This document shows, in pieces, positions 25,983 through 35,741 of a stretch of 64,000 bases of DNA (the first letter of the stretch is position 1; each line of letters opens with the position of its first letter). Both the position numbers and the translations under genes were made by a program. Source of the stretch: Candidatus Aminicenans sakinawicola JGI OTU-1 (GTDB lineage: Bacteria > Acidobacteriota > Aminicenantia > Aminicenantales > Aminicenantaceae); the NCBI GenBank assembly GCA_000493965.1, contig AWNV01000005.1, positions 1 through 64,000 on the forward strand, in the 5' to 3' direction. The notes beneath the pieces were generated by a model that saw nothing but the letters and a program-made list of their open reading frames with translations, did no database searches and was not told the origin of the DNA.

Positions 25983-26851
25983 CAGTTTGCCTCCTTTCCA
26001 GAGTTTTGGATAACATTTTTTCTTAATTCTCTCCGCAGTTTGAAAATAAAACGATCTTGAAAACGCAGGTCAATATATTCCATGGCTCCGTATTTTTCCA
26101 GACTGGCACTGTGCAGCTTGAAAGATTGAAGTTTTTCAGAGAATTGACTGTTGCCCAGAATGATCCATGTTGGCGAATTTTTAAGTTTGACAGTTACGTT
26201 TCCGTAATCTGAAAGGTCAAGAATCTGGATCTGCTCTCTTGAAGTGGGAGATAGACTTTCTAAACAATTCCATGCTAATTGCAGTTTTTCTGTGTAGTCG
26301 TGCCTGAAGAGATTTGAATCCACAAAAAGTGGAAGGTTCGTGTTTTCGCCTTGATTAATTTGTTTAAGTAAGACGCCTTCTCTATCGACCAGAAATAGTG
26401 CTTCCTTATTTAATACAGCAGATGGTATTCTTTCATTAATTTCAATCTTTAATGAGGAAGGAAAGATTTTTCTTATGCGGACACTTTTAATCCAGTTGTG
26501 CTCCATCAGTATTTCCTGGAGCCGGTCTATGTTAAGCAGAATAATATTTCCAAGTTGATTTCTGTAAAAATACTCTTCTATATCTTCTTTGATTTCGGGC
26601 TTATTACATAGGATTTTTATTTCTGTTATATTCAATTTATCCCACGAGATCAGGAAAAGATACAATTGTTGGAAGGAGAAAAATAGCCCGCTAACTAGAA
26701 GAAAGAAAAATATAATGTGCATGAATTTTAGCCTTATTTTCCTATGGATTTTTTTTGTCTTTGTTTTTTTCTCTTTCCGTCTGAAATGCAGAGAGTAAGA
26801 AAAGAAAGGATCTGTCCTGTATTTATAAGCTGCATTAACATTGAGAGCCAT
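25982..26851 (-). CDS. ftsQ: Cell division protein FtsQ/DivIB
   Basis: 289-residue bitopic membrane protein. A Lys-rich cytoplasmic segment (about 24-43) is followed by one membrane helix (about 45-69), a POTRA domain beginning with I-T-E-I-K-I-L near 75, and the FtsQ beta domain ending near 275. It links the divisome scaffold with FtsL. Length and topology fit the family. It lies two bases after murC; murB and ddl, often found at this point, are absent. Confidence 0.9.
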   Translation of the reverse strand: MALNVNAAYKYRTDPFFSYSLHFRRKEKKTKTKKIHRKIRLKFMHIIFFFLLVSGLFFSFQQLYLFLISWDKLNITEIKILCNKPEIKEDIEEYFYRNQLGNIILLNIDRLQEILMEHNWIKSVRIRKIFPSSLKIEINERIPSAVLNKEALFLVDREGVLLKQINQGENTNLPLFVDSNLFRHDYTEKLQLAWNCLESLSPTSREQIQILDLSDYGNVTVKLKNSPTWIILGNSQFSEKLQSFKLHSASLEKYGAMEYIDLRFQDRFIFKLRRELRKNVIQNSGKEAN

Positions 26852-26853
26852 AG

Positions 26854-28230
26854 TTATGATTTTCCTTCAAGTTTTTTAATGATGTCAGGAATGACTTTAT
26901 AGATACTTCCTGCTCCCATAATAATGATCATATCTCCTGGAAGAGCGAGCTTTTCTGTAAGTCCCGGTATATTTTTGAGTTCTGGTTCGAAATAAATATT
27001 TTTATGTCCGAGTAGTTGGATTCTTTCGTAGAGGGCTTTCCCTGAGACTCCAACAATTGCTTTTTCCCCTGCTTCATAGATCTCGGTAACGATTAAAACA
27101 TCTGCTTTGTCGAATGATGTAGCAAAATTTTTCATGAGCCAAGAAAGCCTGGAATACCGGTGAGGTTGAAAAACAACTACAATTTTGCGGTGCCAGCCGT
27201 TCTTGGCAGCATCAAGTGTAGCATTGATCTCAGTGGGATGATGCGCATAGTCTTCTATGACCATTATATTGTTTACGGTTTTCTTTAGTTCAAAGCGGCG
27301 GCCGATTCCTTCGTAACTTTCCAGTGCTATTAAAATAGTCCGGATAGGAATATCTAAATCTATTCCAACTGCAACCGCAGCCATGGCGTTACAAATGTTG
27401 TGTACCCCAGGCACATTGAGTTTTAGTTTCCCTATTTCTTTGCCTTGGTAGAGTAGAGTTGATGTGCTCGAAAAATTTTGAAATTGTATGTTTCTGGCAG
27501 AAATATCTGCCTGTGCTGAAAGCCCGTAAGTTATTATTCTCCGATCAAGCATTGGAATAAGGCTTTGGAGGTTAACGTCGTCGATACAAAGGACGATCGG
27601 GCAGTAAAACGGTACTTTGTTGGAAAAATTAACAAATGTCTTTTTGATTTCATCCACAGTTTTATACTGATCCAGATGTTCTTCATCCAGGTTTGTAAGA
27701 ACTGCGATAAATGGAGAAAGGTAGAGAAAAGACCTGTCGCTTTCATCAGCTTCTGCTACGATAAATTCTCCTTCGCCCAGTTTTGCATGTGCACCGACAG
27801 TGTTCAGGCGTCCTCCCACAATAATAGTCGGATCAAATCCTCCCAGCTCAAGAACTTTAGCCACCATGGAGGTTGTGGAGGTTTTGCCATGAGAACCTGC
27901 TATAGCTATGCCGTTTTTCATGCGCATTAACTCAGCCAGCATTTCAGCTCTAGGTATGACTGGAATTTTTTGGCGTCTGGCTTCTTCTACTTCTATGTTG
28001 TCTTCTTTAATGGCAGAAGAAATTACTGCAACATTTGCTCCCAATACATTTTCTGCTTTGTGTCCGATGGATACTTTAGCCCCAAGATGGCTGAGACGAT
28101 GCGTGGCTTGGTTTTCGTTTGTATCTGAACCTGAAATTTTATAGCCCAGGTTCAGTAAAACCTCGGCGATACCGCTCATTCCTGTACCGCCTATGCCTAT
28201 CATATGGATGTTTCTATAGCGATGTTTCAC
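26854..28230 (-). CDS. murC: UDP-N-acetylmuramate--L-alanine ligase
   Basis: 458-residue ATP-dependent ligase adding L-Ala to UDP-MurNAc. Rossmann motif G-I-G-G-T-G-M-S-G near residue 12, ATP loop A-G-S-H-G-K-T-S-T-T near 111, A-E-A-D-E-S-D near 159 and D-Y-A-H-H-P-T-E near 329 are all present. It overlaps the murG stop by one base. Confidence 0.97.
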   Translation of the reverse strand: MKHRYRNIHMIGIGGTGMSGIAEVLLNLGYKISGSDTNENQATHRLSHLGAKVSIGHKAENVLGANVAVISSAIKEDNIEVEEARRQKIPVIPRAEMLAELMRMKNGIAIAGSHGKTSTTSMVAKVLELGGFDPTIIVGGRLNTVGAHAKLGEGEFIVAEADESDRSFLYLSPFIAVLTNLDEEHLDQYKTVDEIKKTFVNFSNKVPFYCPIVLCIDDVNLQSLIPMLDRRIITYGLSAQADISARNIQFQNFSSTSTLLYQGKEIGKLKLNVPGVHNICNAMAAVAVGIDLDIPIRTILIALESYEGIGRRFELKKTVNNIMVIEDYAHHPTEINATLDAAKNGWHRKIVVVFQPHRYSRLSWLMKNFATSFDKADVLIVTEIYEAGEKAIVGVSGKALYERIQLLGHKNIYFEPELKNIPGLTEKLALPGDMIIIMGAGSIYKVIPDIIKKLEGKS

Positions 28231-29330
28231 TAGGTCATTTCCTCCCTGTCTTTTGTTTCAAGCAGTTCTAAGCAAAGTTGAAGAATCCTTTCTGGTACGT
28301 TTTCAGTTTTCAGACATTCCAGGTTTTTTGCCATCCGGATTATCTTTTCTTTATTATTTACAAAGTTCAGTATTTTATTTGCAAAGTATTTTGGTGTAAA
28401 CTCTTTCTCCAGGATGACCTCAGCGCTATTTATTTTTTCCAATTCCCTTGCGTTTAGAACCTGATGATTGTCTGTTGCCTTAGAGAAGGGTATAAGCAGG
28501 GAAGCTTTTTGAGCCGCAGTGAGCTCTGCTATGGTTGTTGCCCCAGCTCTGCTTATGACAAGATCTGATTTTTGAAAGTAATCAGCAATATTATGAAAGT
28601 AAGACGAAACAACAACATCCATGAATTCATTTTGGGTGTAACAATTTTTAACCCATTCGTAATCCTCTTTTCCTGTCTGATGAAATATTCTTAAGTTGTC
28701 CTTATCTTTTTTTAAAAATTGAAGGGAATCTACGACTCCTTTGTTTAAAAAGTGAGATCCTTGACTTCCTCCAAAGATAAGAATAGAAAGCTTGTGGTTT
28801 GTCATTTTGGGCGGCAAATTATAGAATTCTTCTCTTACGGGGTTCCCAATGAATACTCCTTTTCCCTTAAAATGAGGCAGAGAGTTTTCAAAAGCAACAA
28901 CAGCTTTTTTCACCCATGGAACTAGCATCCTGTTTGTGAATCCTGGATAGACATTCTGTTCCATGATCAAAGTTGGGATCTTTATCCAGCTGGACAGAAT
29001 TACTATTGGTCCTGAGCTGTAGCCTCCAACTCCAATCACGAGTGCAGGTTTTATCCGGATCAAGATTGCAAGGGATTTTATGAAAGAATAAGGGAGGACA
29101 AGAAGAGATTTTACAATTTTTAAGCCCTTTCCTTTTATTCCTTCAATTTTAAGTGAAATAAAATCTGCTTTATAATGTTCCATTATTGTTTTTTCTAGCT
29201 TCCTACTGCTTCCTACAAAAGTGATTTGGATTTCGGGTGCTTTCTCTTTCAGTTTTTGAGCGATAACAAGTGCGGGGTATAGATGACCCGCTGTTCCACC
29301 TCCGCTTATAATCAACCTTTTACCTTTCAT
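28230..29330 (-). CDS. murG: UDP-GlcNAc--lipid I GlcNAc transferase MurG
   Basis: 366-residue GT28 glycosyltransferase that makes lipid II at the inner membrane. Seen: I-S-G-G-G-T-A-G-H-L-Y-P-A near the N-terminus, G-V-G-G-Y-S-S-G-P near 98, F-G-G-S-Q-G-S near 187 and S-R-A-G-A-T-T-I-A-E-L near 260. The reading frame is open for another 82 codons upstream inside ftsW, but those residues do not fit the family; the ATG at 29330 overlaps the ftsW stop by four bases and gives the standard N-terminus. Confidence 0.95.
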   Translation of the reverse strand: MKGKRLIISGGGTAGHLYPALVIAQKLKEKAPEIQITFVGSSRKLEKTIMEHYKADFISLKIEGIKGKGLKIVKSLLVLPYSFIKSLAILIRIKPALVIGVGGYSSGPIVILSSWIKIPTLIMEQNVYPGFTNRMLVPWVKKAVVAFENSLPHFKGKGVFIGNPVREEFYNLPPKMTNHKLSILIFGGSQGSHFLNKGVVDSLQFLKKDKDNLRIFHQTGKEDYEWVKNCYTQNEFMDVVVSSYFHNIADYFQKSDLVISRAGATTIAELTAAQKASLLIPFSKATDNHQVLNARELEKINSAEVILEKEFTPKYFANKILNFVNNKEKIIRMAKNLECLKTENVPERILQLCLELLETKDREEMT

Positions 29331-30439
29331 GTTTTTCTTCTCGTGCTTTCCTTTCTTTGCGAAATATGGAGAAGGATGCCTATGCTGAAAAGAGTACAGA
29401 TAAGGGAAGATCTTCCGAAACTGATCAGCGGGAGAGGAACTCCTGTAGGAGGTCCTAACCCAAGAACTATGCTTATATTCAACAAAGCTTGAGAGAATAT
29501 TGCTAATGTGAAGCCCGCGGCAGCAAGCTGGGTGAAAGTGTTCGGGGCTTTTCTTGATATGGCTAATCCTCTCCAAAGGAGAATACCAAAGAGAATAAGT
29601 ACAGCCAAAGTGCCGATTAGGCCAAGCTCTTCACCTATGATAGCATAAATGTAATCTGTATGGGCACAGGGCAGAAAGAAAAGTTTTTGAGTGCTTTCTC
29701 CTATGCTGACTCCGAGAAGCCCCCCCGAGCCAACCGCAAGTTTTGACTGAATAACCTGAAATCCATTTCCTAATGGGTCTTTTGTTGGGAAAATGAAAGC
29801 TAATACTCTGTTGATTCTGTAACTGGCCTGGAAGAGGTAAAAACCGAAAACCATAATAGAAATAATTCCTAAATATAAGAAATATCTGAGTTTCACTCCC
29901 CCGATAAAAAGCATAACAGATGCAATAACAAATATAAGCAGTGCTGTGCCGTAATCTGGCTCTTTTATTATGAGAAGGATAAAAAGAAATAGAATTACGA
30001 AAGGAATAATAACAGACTGAAATTCGCTCAGTCTGTCTTTTTTCCGTTCAAGATAGAATGCAAAAAAGAGTATAAGGCTAATTTTAACCAGTTCTGATGG
30101 CTGGAAGCGTATGCCAAAAAAATCGATCCACCGGTTAGTTTTTCCTATAGAAGGTATGATAAAACATATGGTTAAAAGTGAAAATGAAATAAAAAGTAGC
30201 CCTAGAATAAAATATATATTTTGATAGAACGGCCTCTTTATTGAAACCATCAACATAATAAAGATAAGTCCTAATCCGGCTCCAATAATTTGATTGATAA
30301 AGAAATGAAAAGGATGTTGATATTTTTCGCTTGCAAGAATGACTGAAGAACTGAAGACCATAACAAGTCCGAAAGAGATAAGGATTAGAGTTGTAAAAAA
30401 TAGTGTTTTATCAAATCCATAAGGCCTGAATATTTCCAT
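29327..30439 (-). CDS. ftsW: Lipid II polymerase FtsW (SEDS family)
   Basis: 370-residue SEDS glycosyltransferase with about ten membrane helices, polymerising septal peptidoglycan with its partner FtsI. Seen: F-S-S-S-V near residue 29, Q-P-S-E-L-V-K near 132, the L-G-N-G-F-Q-V-I-Q-S-K-L-A-V-G-S-G-G loop, E-S-T-Q-K-L-F-F-L-P, H-T-D-Y-I-Y-A near 259, and the late P-P-T-G-V-P-L-P-L-I-S-F-G. It overlaps the murD stop by one base. Confidence 0.95.
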   Translation of the reverse strand: MEIFRPYGFDKTLFFTTLILISFGLVMVFSSSVILASEKYQHPFHFFINQIIGAGLGLIFIMLMVSIKRPFYQNIYFILGLLFISFSLLTICFIIPSIGKTNRWIDFFGIRFQPSELVKISLILFFAFYLERKKDRLSEFQSVIIPFVILFLFILLIIKEPDYGTALLIFVIASVMLFIGGVKLRYFLYLGIISIMVFGFYLFQASYRINRVLAFIFPTKDPLGNGFQVIQSKLAVGSGGLLGVSIGESTQKLFFLPCAHTDYIYAIIGEELGLIGTLAVLILFGILLWRGLAISRKAPNTFTQLAAAGFTLAIFSQALLNISIVLGLGPPTGVPLPLISFGRSSLICTLFSIGILLHISQRKESTRRKT

Positions 30440-31797
30440 TATTCCGTACTCTGTCCTTTTAATTTTGTGAGTGTATAAACCTCTTTCTTAAAAATTTCAC
30501 CTCTTTCTTCGAAGTTTTGAAACATATCAAAACTTGTGCATGCTGGTGCAAGCAGCACTACTTCTCCAGGTTCCGCAGAAGAATAACCGACTCTAACTGC
30601 TTCTTTTAAAGATGAAACTGTATCGATAGGGGCAGTGTTAATTAGAGCCTTCTCTATTTTTTTTCTGGATTCACCAATTAAAATGATTCTCTTTACCTGA
30701 TTTTCGACCGTTTTCCTTAATCTTCTGAAATCTTCTCCTTTGTCTCTGCCTCCCAGGATAAGGATAATTTTTTTCTTGAAACTCTGAATTGATTTTAGGG
30801 TGGCGTCCACATTTGTGGCTTTAGAGTCGTTATAAAAATCAACACCTTGTTTTGTTAAGACTTTTTCAAGCCGGTGTTCGAGACCTTTAAAATTCTTAAT
30901 GGAGTTTTTAATTTTTAAAAGCGGAATACCGAATATATATCCAACTAATGCCGCAGCCATGATATTTTCCTGATTGTGTGTTCCTAAGAGTGGGATTTCC
31001 GAGAGCTTCATCAATTTTTCTTCTTTTTTATTAGAGAGCACTATCCAATTTTTTTGAATAAAACATCCTGGGGTGATTTTATTTTTTCGACTGAATCCGT
31101 ATACACTTTGTTTTTTCAATCCCCATATAAGGGGATCATCTTTATTGAGGATTGCAATCTGCTCTTTCTCCTGAGAAATTATAATTTTTTTCTTTGCTTC
31201 AAAATAATCTTTAAAAGTTTTATGCCAGTCCAGATGGTCAGGTGAGATGTTCAGGAGGACTGAAACCGAAACTTTAAATTGTTCTGTATGCTTTAACTGG
31301 AAACTTGAAAGCTCTGTCACAAAAATGTGATTTTTTTTGCTGTTTTCAACCAGGCTTATTAATGGTATCCCTATATTTCCGGCTAAATAGGCTTCCAGCC
31401 CTCCATTTTTTAGGATTTTATGAATTAAGGTTGCTGTCGTGGATTTTCCGTTGGATCCTGTCACTCCAACAATCTTGCCTTTCAAAAACCGGTATGCGAG
31501 TTCGATCTCAGAAATGATTTTTATCCCGTGGGCTTTAGCTTTGTAAAGTTCGGGAATTGTAGGAACCCCGGGGCTTAAAACAATCAGGTCAGATTCAAGA
31601 AATGATTTCAGTTCATGGCCTCCGGTTTCCATCGAAACTCCATTTTTTGTCCAGAAATGAACTTTTTGCCCGAGCTCCTCATGTTTTTTCTTTTCTGAAA
31701 CTTTTACACGTGCCCCTCGATTTAGAAGAAATCGGCAGAGTTCCTCTCCTGTTTTTCCTAACCCTACTACAAGTACTTTTTTCCCTTTAAGATACAT
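30439..31797 (-). CDS. murD: UDP-N-acetylmuramoylalanine--D-glutamate ligase
   Basis: 452-residue Mur ligase adding D-Glu. ATP loop G-S-N-G-K-S-T-T near residue 114, E-L-S-S-F-Q-L near 161, N-D-S-K-A-T-N near 320 and L-L-A-P-A-C-T-S-F-D near 420 identify MurD. Two bases separate it from mraY. Confidence 0.96.
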   Translation of the reverse strand: MYLKGKKVLVVGLGKTGEELCRFLLNRGARVKVSEKKKHEELGQKVHFWTKNGVSMETGGHELKSFLESDLIVLSPGVPTIPELYKAKAHGIKIISEIELAYRFLKGKIVGVTGSNGKSTTATLIHKILKNGGLEAYLAGNIGIPLISLVENSKKNHIFVTELSSFQLKHTEQFKVSVSVLLNISPDHLDWHKTFKDYFEAKKKIIISQEKEQIAILNKDDPLIWGLKKQSVYGFSRKNKITPGCFIQKNWIVLSNKKEEKLMKLSEIPLLGTHNQENIMAAALVGYIFGIPLLKIKNSIKNFKGLEHRLEKVLTKQGVDFYNDSKATNVDATLKSIQSFKKKIILILGGRDKGEDFRRLRKTVENQVKRIILIGESRKKIEKALINTAPIDTVSSLKEAVRVGYSSAEPGEVVLLAPACTSFDMFQNFEERGEIFKKEVYTLTKLKGQSTE

Positions 31798-31799
31798 TA

Positions 31800-32888
31800 T
31801 TACCTCAGTTTTAATGTAGCCAGGCTGAAGAGGGCAAATACTATTCCTGCAATCCAGAATCGGACAACAATTTTTTGCTCAGACCACCCAATAAGTTCAA
31901 AGTGATGGTGGAGTGGAGCCATTCTGAAAATTCTTTTTCCTCCAGTCAGTTTGAAGTAGGAAACTTGAATCAGGACAGATAAAGCCTCCAGGACAAAAAC
32001 TCCTGCGACCAAAAAGAGCAGAAATTCTTGTTTTATCATTATAGCCACTGCGCCCAATGTTCCGCCAAGAGATAGGGCTCCCACATCTCCCATAAATATT
32101 TCTGCCGGATGACAGTTATACCATAGAAAACCCAGGCAGGCTCCCGCCATAGCTCCTAGGAATATAGTTAGTTCAGCTGCAAGAGGGACACGGGAAATAT
32201 TCAAGTACTCAGACCAGAGAGCATGTCCGGCTATATAAGAAAGAGCAGTGAAGGCACTGGCACTGATGAGCGTAAGACCTATGGCTAATCCATCCAGTCC
32301 GTCAGCCAGGTTAACCGCATTTGATGAGCCAACTAGAATGAACATTATCCACGGCAGGTAAAACAAACCCAAGTAAGGTGCCCATTTCTTTATGAAAGGC
32401 AAACTCAGGTGGAGGTTGAAATTTCCTTTAGACCCCAGATATATTAAGATGATTCCAATGATTCCTGATATGATAATTTGAAATAGAATTTTGTGGCGTA
32501 CTATTAAGCCTGAAGGCTTTTTCAATTTGATTTGAAGGAAATCATCCCAGAAACCAAGGATTCCAAAGGAAAACATGGTGAATACTGCTAGCCAGATATA
32601 AATATTGCCGAGATCTGCCCAGAGAATTGTGGGAATAATAGTTGAACCGATGATGAGGATTCCTCCCATCGAAGGAGTTCCTTTTTTTTCTGAATGAGAT
32701 TCAGGACCGTAAGGAGCTATTTTTTCTCCGATCTGGTGTTTTTTTAGCAGTTTGATTAACCAGGGACCAAGGATCATAGATATAAGAAGAGCGGTTATTC
32801 CGGACAGTGCAGTTCTGACTGTGATGTAGCGGAACACATTGAAGAAAATAAAATATTTTTTTAGTGGAACCAGTAGCCAATAAAACAC
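31800..32888 (-). CDS. mraY: Phospho-N-acetylmuramoyl-pentapeptide transferase MraY
   Basis: 362-residue multi-pass membrane enzyme making lipid I. Motifs: K-G-T-P-S-M-G-G near residue 69, D-D near 115 in F-W-D-D-F, N-L-A-D-G-L-D-G-L-A near 194, G-D-V-G-A-L-S-L-G-G near 265 and H-H-H-F-E near 325. Start is GTG at 32888; the N-terminal N-V-F-R-Y-I-T-x-R-T matches the family. Confidence 0.96.
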   Translation of the reverse strand: MFYWLLVPLKKYFIFFNVFRYITVRTALSGITALLISMILGPWLIKLLKKHQIGEKIAPYGPESHSEKKGTPSMGGILIIGSTIIPTILWADLGNIYIWLAVFTMFSFGILGFWDDFLQIKLKKPSGLIVRHKILFQIIISGIIGIILIYLGSKGNFNLHLSLPFIKKWAPYLGLFYLPWIMFILVGSSNAVNLADGLDGLAIGLTLISASAFTALSYIAGHALWSEYLNISRVPLAAELTIFLGAMAGACLGFLWYNCHPAEIFMGDVGALSLGGTLGAVAIMIKQEFLLFLVAGVFVLEALSVLIQVSYFKLTGGKRIFRMAPLHHHFELIGWSEQKIVVRFWIAGIVFALFSLATLKLR

Positions 32889-32889
32889 G

Positions 32890-34272
32890 TTAATATCCTT
32901 TAAGTTTTAATTTGTTAACTATTTTTTCGGTTTTCATTCCCCTTGAACCTTTGACGAGAACTAGATCACCTTCATGTAGAAGATTTTCTATCTCTTCTGC
33001 GGTTTCTTCGGAATTATCGAAAGAATGAATTTTATTATGGCTCATTCCAGAAGAAAGGGCACCTTCAGCCATATGCCGACTAAGAGGTCCTACCGTGATT
33101 AAAAGGTCAAATTCATATTTAAGCACCTGCCTTCCGGCCTGAATGTGATATTCAATCTTGTCTGGACCCAGCTCCAGCATATCGCCCAGAACAGCTATTT
33201 TTCTCTTTGCAGGAATGACTGCCAGACTTTTTAAGGCAGATTCCAGTGCAGCAGGATTTGAATTATAAGAGTCATCGACAAGATTTATGTTTGTTTTTAG
33301 CCGGAAAAGTACGCCTCGCATTGAAAGTTGATTTAGTGTTTTTGTTTGCGTGAGGATAGCTTCGATAGGAACTGAAAATATGTAGGCAACTGCGGCTGCT
33401 GCAAGAAAATTATATAAAGCACTTTCATAAAAAAAGGGAATAGTTATTTCTGAATTCTTTTTCCCATAAATAAGTTCAAAAGACATTCCGTTTAACCCGT
33501 TTTTTTTGATATTTCTTGCGCGGATATCGCAGCTTTTTGAAAGCCCGAAAAAGATTTTCCCCCCTTTCCAGTTCAATGCTATTTTTTTGCCTAAGATGTC
33601 ATCGCCATTGAGGACGGCTGTTCCGTTTGTTTTCATTCCATCTAGAATTTCCTTTTTAGCTAGAGCGATTTTCTCAATACTTTTAAAAAATTCAAGGTGG
33701 ACAGGTTGAATATTAGTTACAACGGCTACATCTGGAGGTGCAATCCTGGTTAAGTCAGCTATTTCTCCTGGAGAACTCATTCCCATCTCTAGGACCGCGA
33801 TATTATGTTCTTCTGATAGTTTTAGAATAGAAAGGGGAAGGCCTATATGGTTATTGTAATTTCCTGAGGATTTGAGAACTTTATGACTGAGAGAAAGGAG
33901 TGAATAAGCAAATTCTTTGGTGCTTGTTTTTCCAATACTTCCTGTAATGCCAGTCACTTTGACCTTATGTTCAGAGAGAACTTTCTTTGCAAGTTTTTGA
34001 AGCGCCTTTAGAGTGTCCTTTACCCGTATTAATGCGAAGTCTTTACATGGGGGATGAATTTCCTGGGAAACAACGGCTCCTGCTGCTCCTTTTTCCGCTG
34101 CACATGAAACAAAATCGTGTCCGTTTCTGCTTCCGATTAATGCAAAAAAGAGTTCTCCCTGTTCTGTTAATCGGGAATCAATGTTATATCTGTGAAAAGA
34201 AAGAGATGGAGAACCATGTAGGATTTTTCCTTCCATTTTTTCGCAAAGCTGGTTCAAACTGAGTTCAACCAA
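32890..34272 (-). CDS. murF: UDP-MurNAc-tripeptide--D-alanyl-D-alanine ligase
   Basis: 460-residue Mur ligase adding D-Ala-D-Ala. ATP loop G-S-I-G-K-T-S-T near residue 110, E-M-G-M-S near 162, D-S-Y-N-S-N-P near 333 and L-G-D-M-L-E-L-G near 359 identify MurF. Start is TTG, with GGAGG about ten bases upstream lying inside the end of murE; two bases separate the genes. Confidence 0.96.
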   Translation of the reverse strand: MVELSLNQLCEKMEGKILHGSPSLSFHRYNIDSRLTEQGELFFALIGSRNGHDFVSCAAEKGAAGAVVSQEIHPPCKDFALIRVKDTLKALQKLAKKVLSEHKVKVTGITGSIGKTSTKEFAYSLLSLSHKVLKSSGNYNNHIGLPLSILKLSEEHNIAVLEMGMSSPGEIADLTRIAPPDVAVVTNIQPVHLEFFKSIEKIALAKKEILDGMKTNGTAVLNGDDILGKKIALNWKGGKIFFGLSKSCDIRARNIKKNGLNGMSFELIYGKKNSEITIPFFYESALYNFLAAAAVAYIFSVPIEAILTQTKTLNQLSMRGVLFRLKTNINLVDDSYNSNPAALESALKSLAVIPAKRKIAVLGDMLELGPDKIEYHIQAGRQVLKYEFDLLITVGPLSRHMAEGALSSGMSHNKIHSFDNSEETAEEIENLLHEGDLVLVKGSRGMKTEKIVNKLKLKGY

Positions 34273-34274
34273 TT

Positions 34275-35741
34275 TCAGCTTTCCTCCATCTCTTTCAGTA
34301 TTTTTTTGACAACCGTCACATCATCGAAAGGGAATATTTTGTCTTTGATTATCTGATAGTTTTCATGCCCCTTCCCGGCAACGAGGATAGTATCTCCTCT
34401 TTTGCCGTAGGAAATAGCCTGCTTGATAGCTTTTTCCCTGTCAGCCTGGATTTCGTATTTATTAGAACCGGTTTTTTTTACGCCTTCCTCAATATTTGAA
34501 ATAATCACTTGGGGATCCTCTAAACGGGGATTATCAGAAGTAAGAATTGTCCAGTCAGCAAGAGTTCCGGCAATTTTTCCCATCCTTGCTCTTTTTGTTT
34601 TATCTCGATCCCCTCCGGCCCCGAAGACGAGGATTATCTTTCTAGGATTTAATTCCCTGGCAGTTTCAAGGAGGTTTTTTAAAGCATCGTCTGTATGGGC
34701 ATAATCCACAAAAATATTAAGTCCGAGTTGGTTTTTTATTTTTTCGAACCTTCCCGGAACTCCTTGAAGCGAGATTAGGCCTTCTTCTATTGCTGGAACA
34801 GGAATATTCAATGTTAAAGCTGAAGAAATCGATGCCAGGATATTATACAAATTTGGTTTACCTAGAAGCGGAGATGTAACGGAGATATTTCCTTCTGGAT
34901 GTTTGATGGAAGCTTTTATGCCCTTTTCGTTGAAATCATATTTTTCAACTCGGATAAGAGCTGGGTATTCAAAACCGTATGTTAATACATGGTCATTGAG
35001 CTGAGAAATCAATTTTTTCCCCCACGGATCATCATTATTGATGATAGCCGTTCCTTTTCCTCGATTAAGAAAGAAAAGTCTTTTTTTTGCCTGGAAATAT
35101 TTTTCCATAGAATGATGATAATCCAGATGCTCTCCGCTTAGATTTGAGAAAACAACAACATCAAAATTTATTCCATCTACCCGTTTGAGTTCTAGAGAAT
35201 GAGAGGAGACTTCCATTACACAGTGATAAGTGCCGTGGTCAAGCATTTTCCTCAACATTTTATGTAAGTCAGGAGCTTCGGGGGTGGTTCTTACTGCCGG
35301 AATTTTCATGCTTGGCCATCGATAGGATATTGTGCCGATGACCCCTGGATGAAAACCGGCTGTTTTGATTATTTCTTCGAGCAAATAAGTGATCGTTGTT
35401 TTTCCTTTTGTCCCGGTGACTCCAATAATTTTCATTTTTTTTGACGGATGAGAGTAAAAATTAGCAGAGCAAAGAGCCAGAGTTTTCCTTGCATCTGATA
35501 CTTGTATCCAGGTTTTTTTAAAATCTGCTGGCATGGGCCTGTCTGAAAGTACCGCTGCTGCACCGTTTGTAAGTGCCTCTCCTGTAAAATTAAACCCGTC
35601 AGATTTTTCTCCTTTTAAAGCTGCAAATAAATAACCGGGTCGGACTGTTTTTGAGGAATAGGATATACCCTGGATTTCTTCATCTCTATTTCCGATGAAT
35701 TGCAAGACTGAAATTTCTTCGAGTAAATCCTTTAAGTTCAT
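34275..35741 (-). CDS. murE: UDP-MurNAc-L-Ala-D-Glu ligase MurE, meso-diaminopimelate type
   Basis: 488-residue Mur ligase adding the third stem residue. ATP loop G-T-K-G-K-T-T near residue 108, E-V-S-S-H-S-L near 175 and D-Y-A-H-T-D near 345. The segment S-D-N-P-R near 400 is the D-N-P-R motif of enzymes using meso-diaminopimelate, as in Gram-negative walls. An ATG six codons upstream exists, but the ATG at 35741 forms an ATGA overlap with the ftsI stop and matches the family start. Confidence 0.96.
   Translation of the reverse strand: MNLKDLLEEISVLQFIGNRDEEIQGISYSSKTVRPGYLFAALKGEKSDGFNFTGEALTNGAAAVLSDRPMPADFKKTWIQVSDARKTLALCSANFYSHPSKKMKIIGVTGTKGKTTITYLLEEIIKTAGFHPGVIGTISYRWPSMKIPAVRTTPEAPDLHKMLRKMLDHGTYHCVMEVSSHSLELKRVDGINFDVVVFSNLSGEHLDYHHSMEKYFQAKKRLFFLNRGKGTAIINNDDPWGKKLISQLNDHVLTYGFEYPALIRVEKYDFNEKGIKASIKHPEGNISVTSPLLGKPNLYNILASISSALTLNIPVPAIEEGLISLQGVPGRFEKIKNQLGLNIFVDYAHTDDALKNLLETARELNPRKIILVFGAGGDRDKTKRARMGKIAGTLADWTILTSDNPRLEDPQVIISNIEEGVKKTGSNKYEIQADREKAIKQAISYGKRGDTILVAGKGHENYQIIKDKIFPFDDVTVVKKILKEMEES

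Noticed and set aside
28230..29576. Longer MurG with 82 extra N-terminal residues
   Set aside because: The extra segment lies within ftsW, is unlike MurG, and the ATG at 29330 overlaps the ftsW stop in the usual way.
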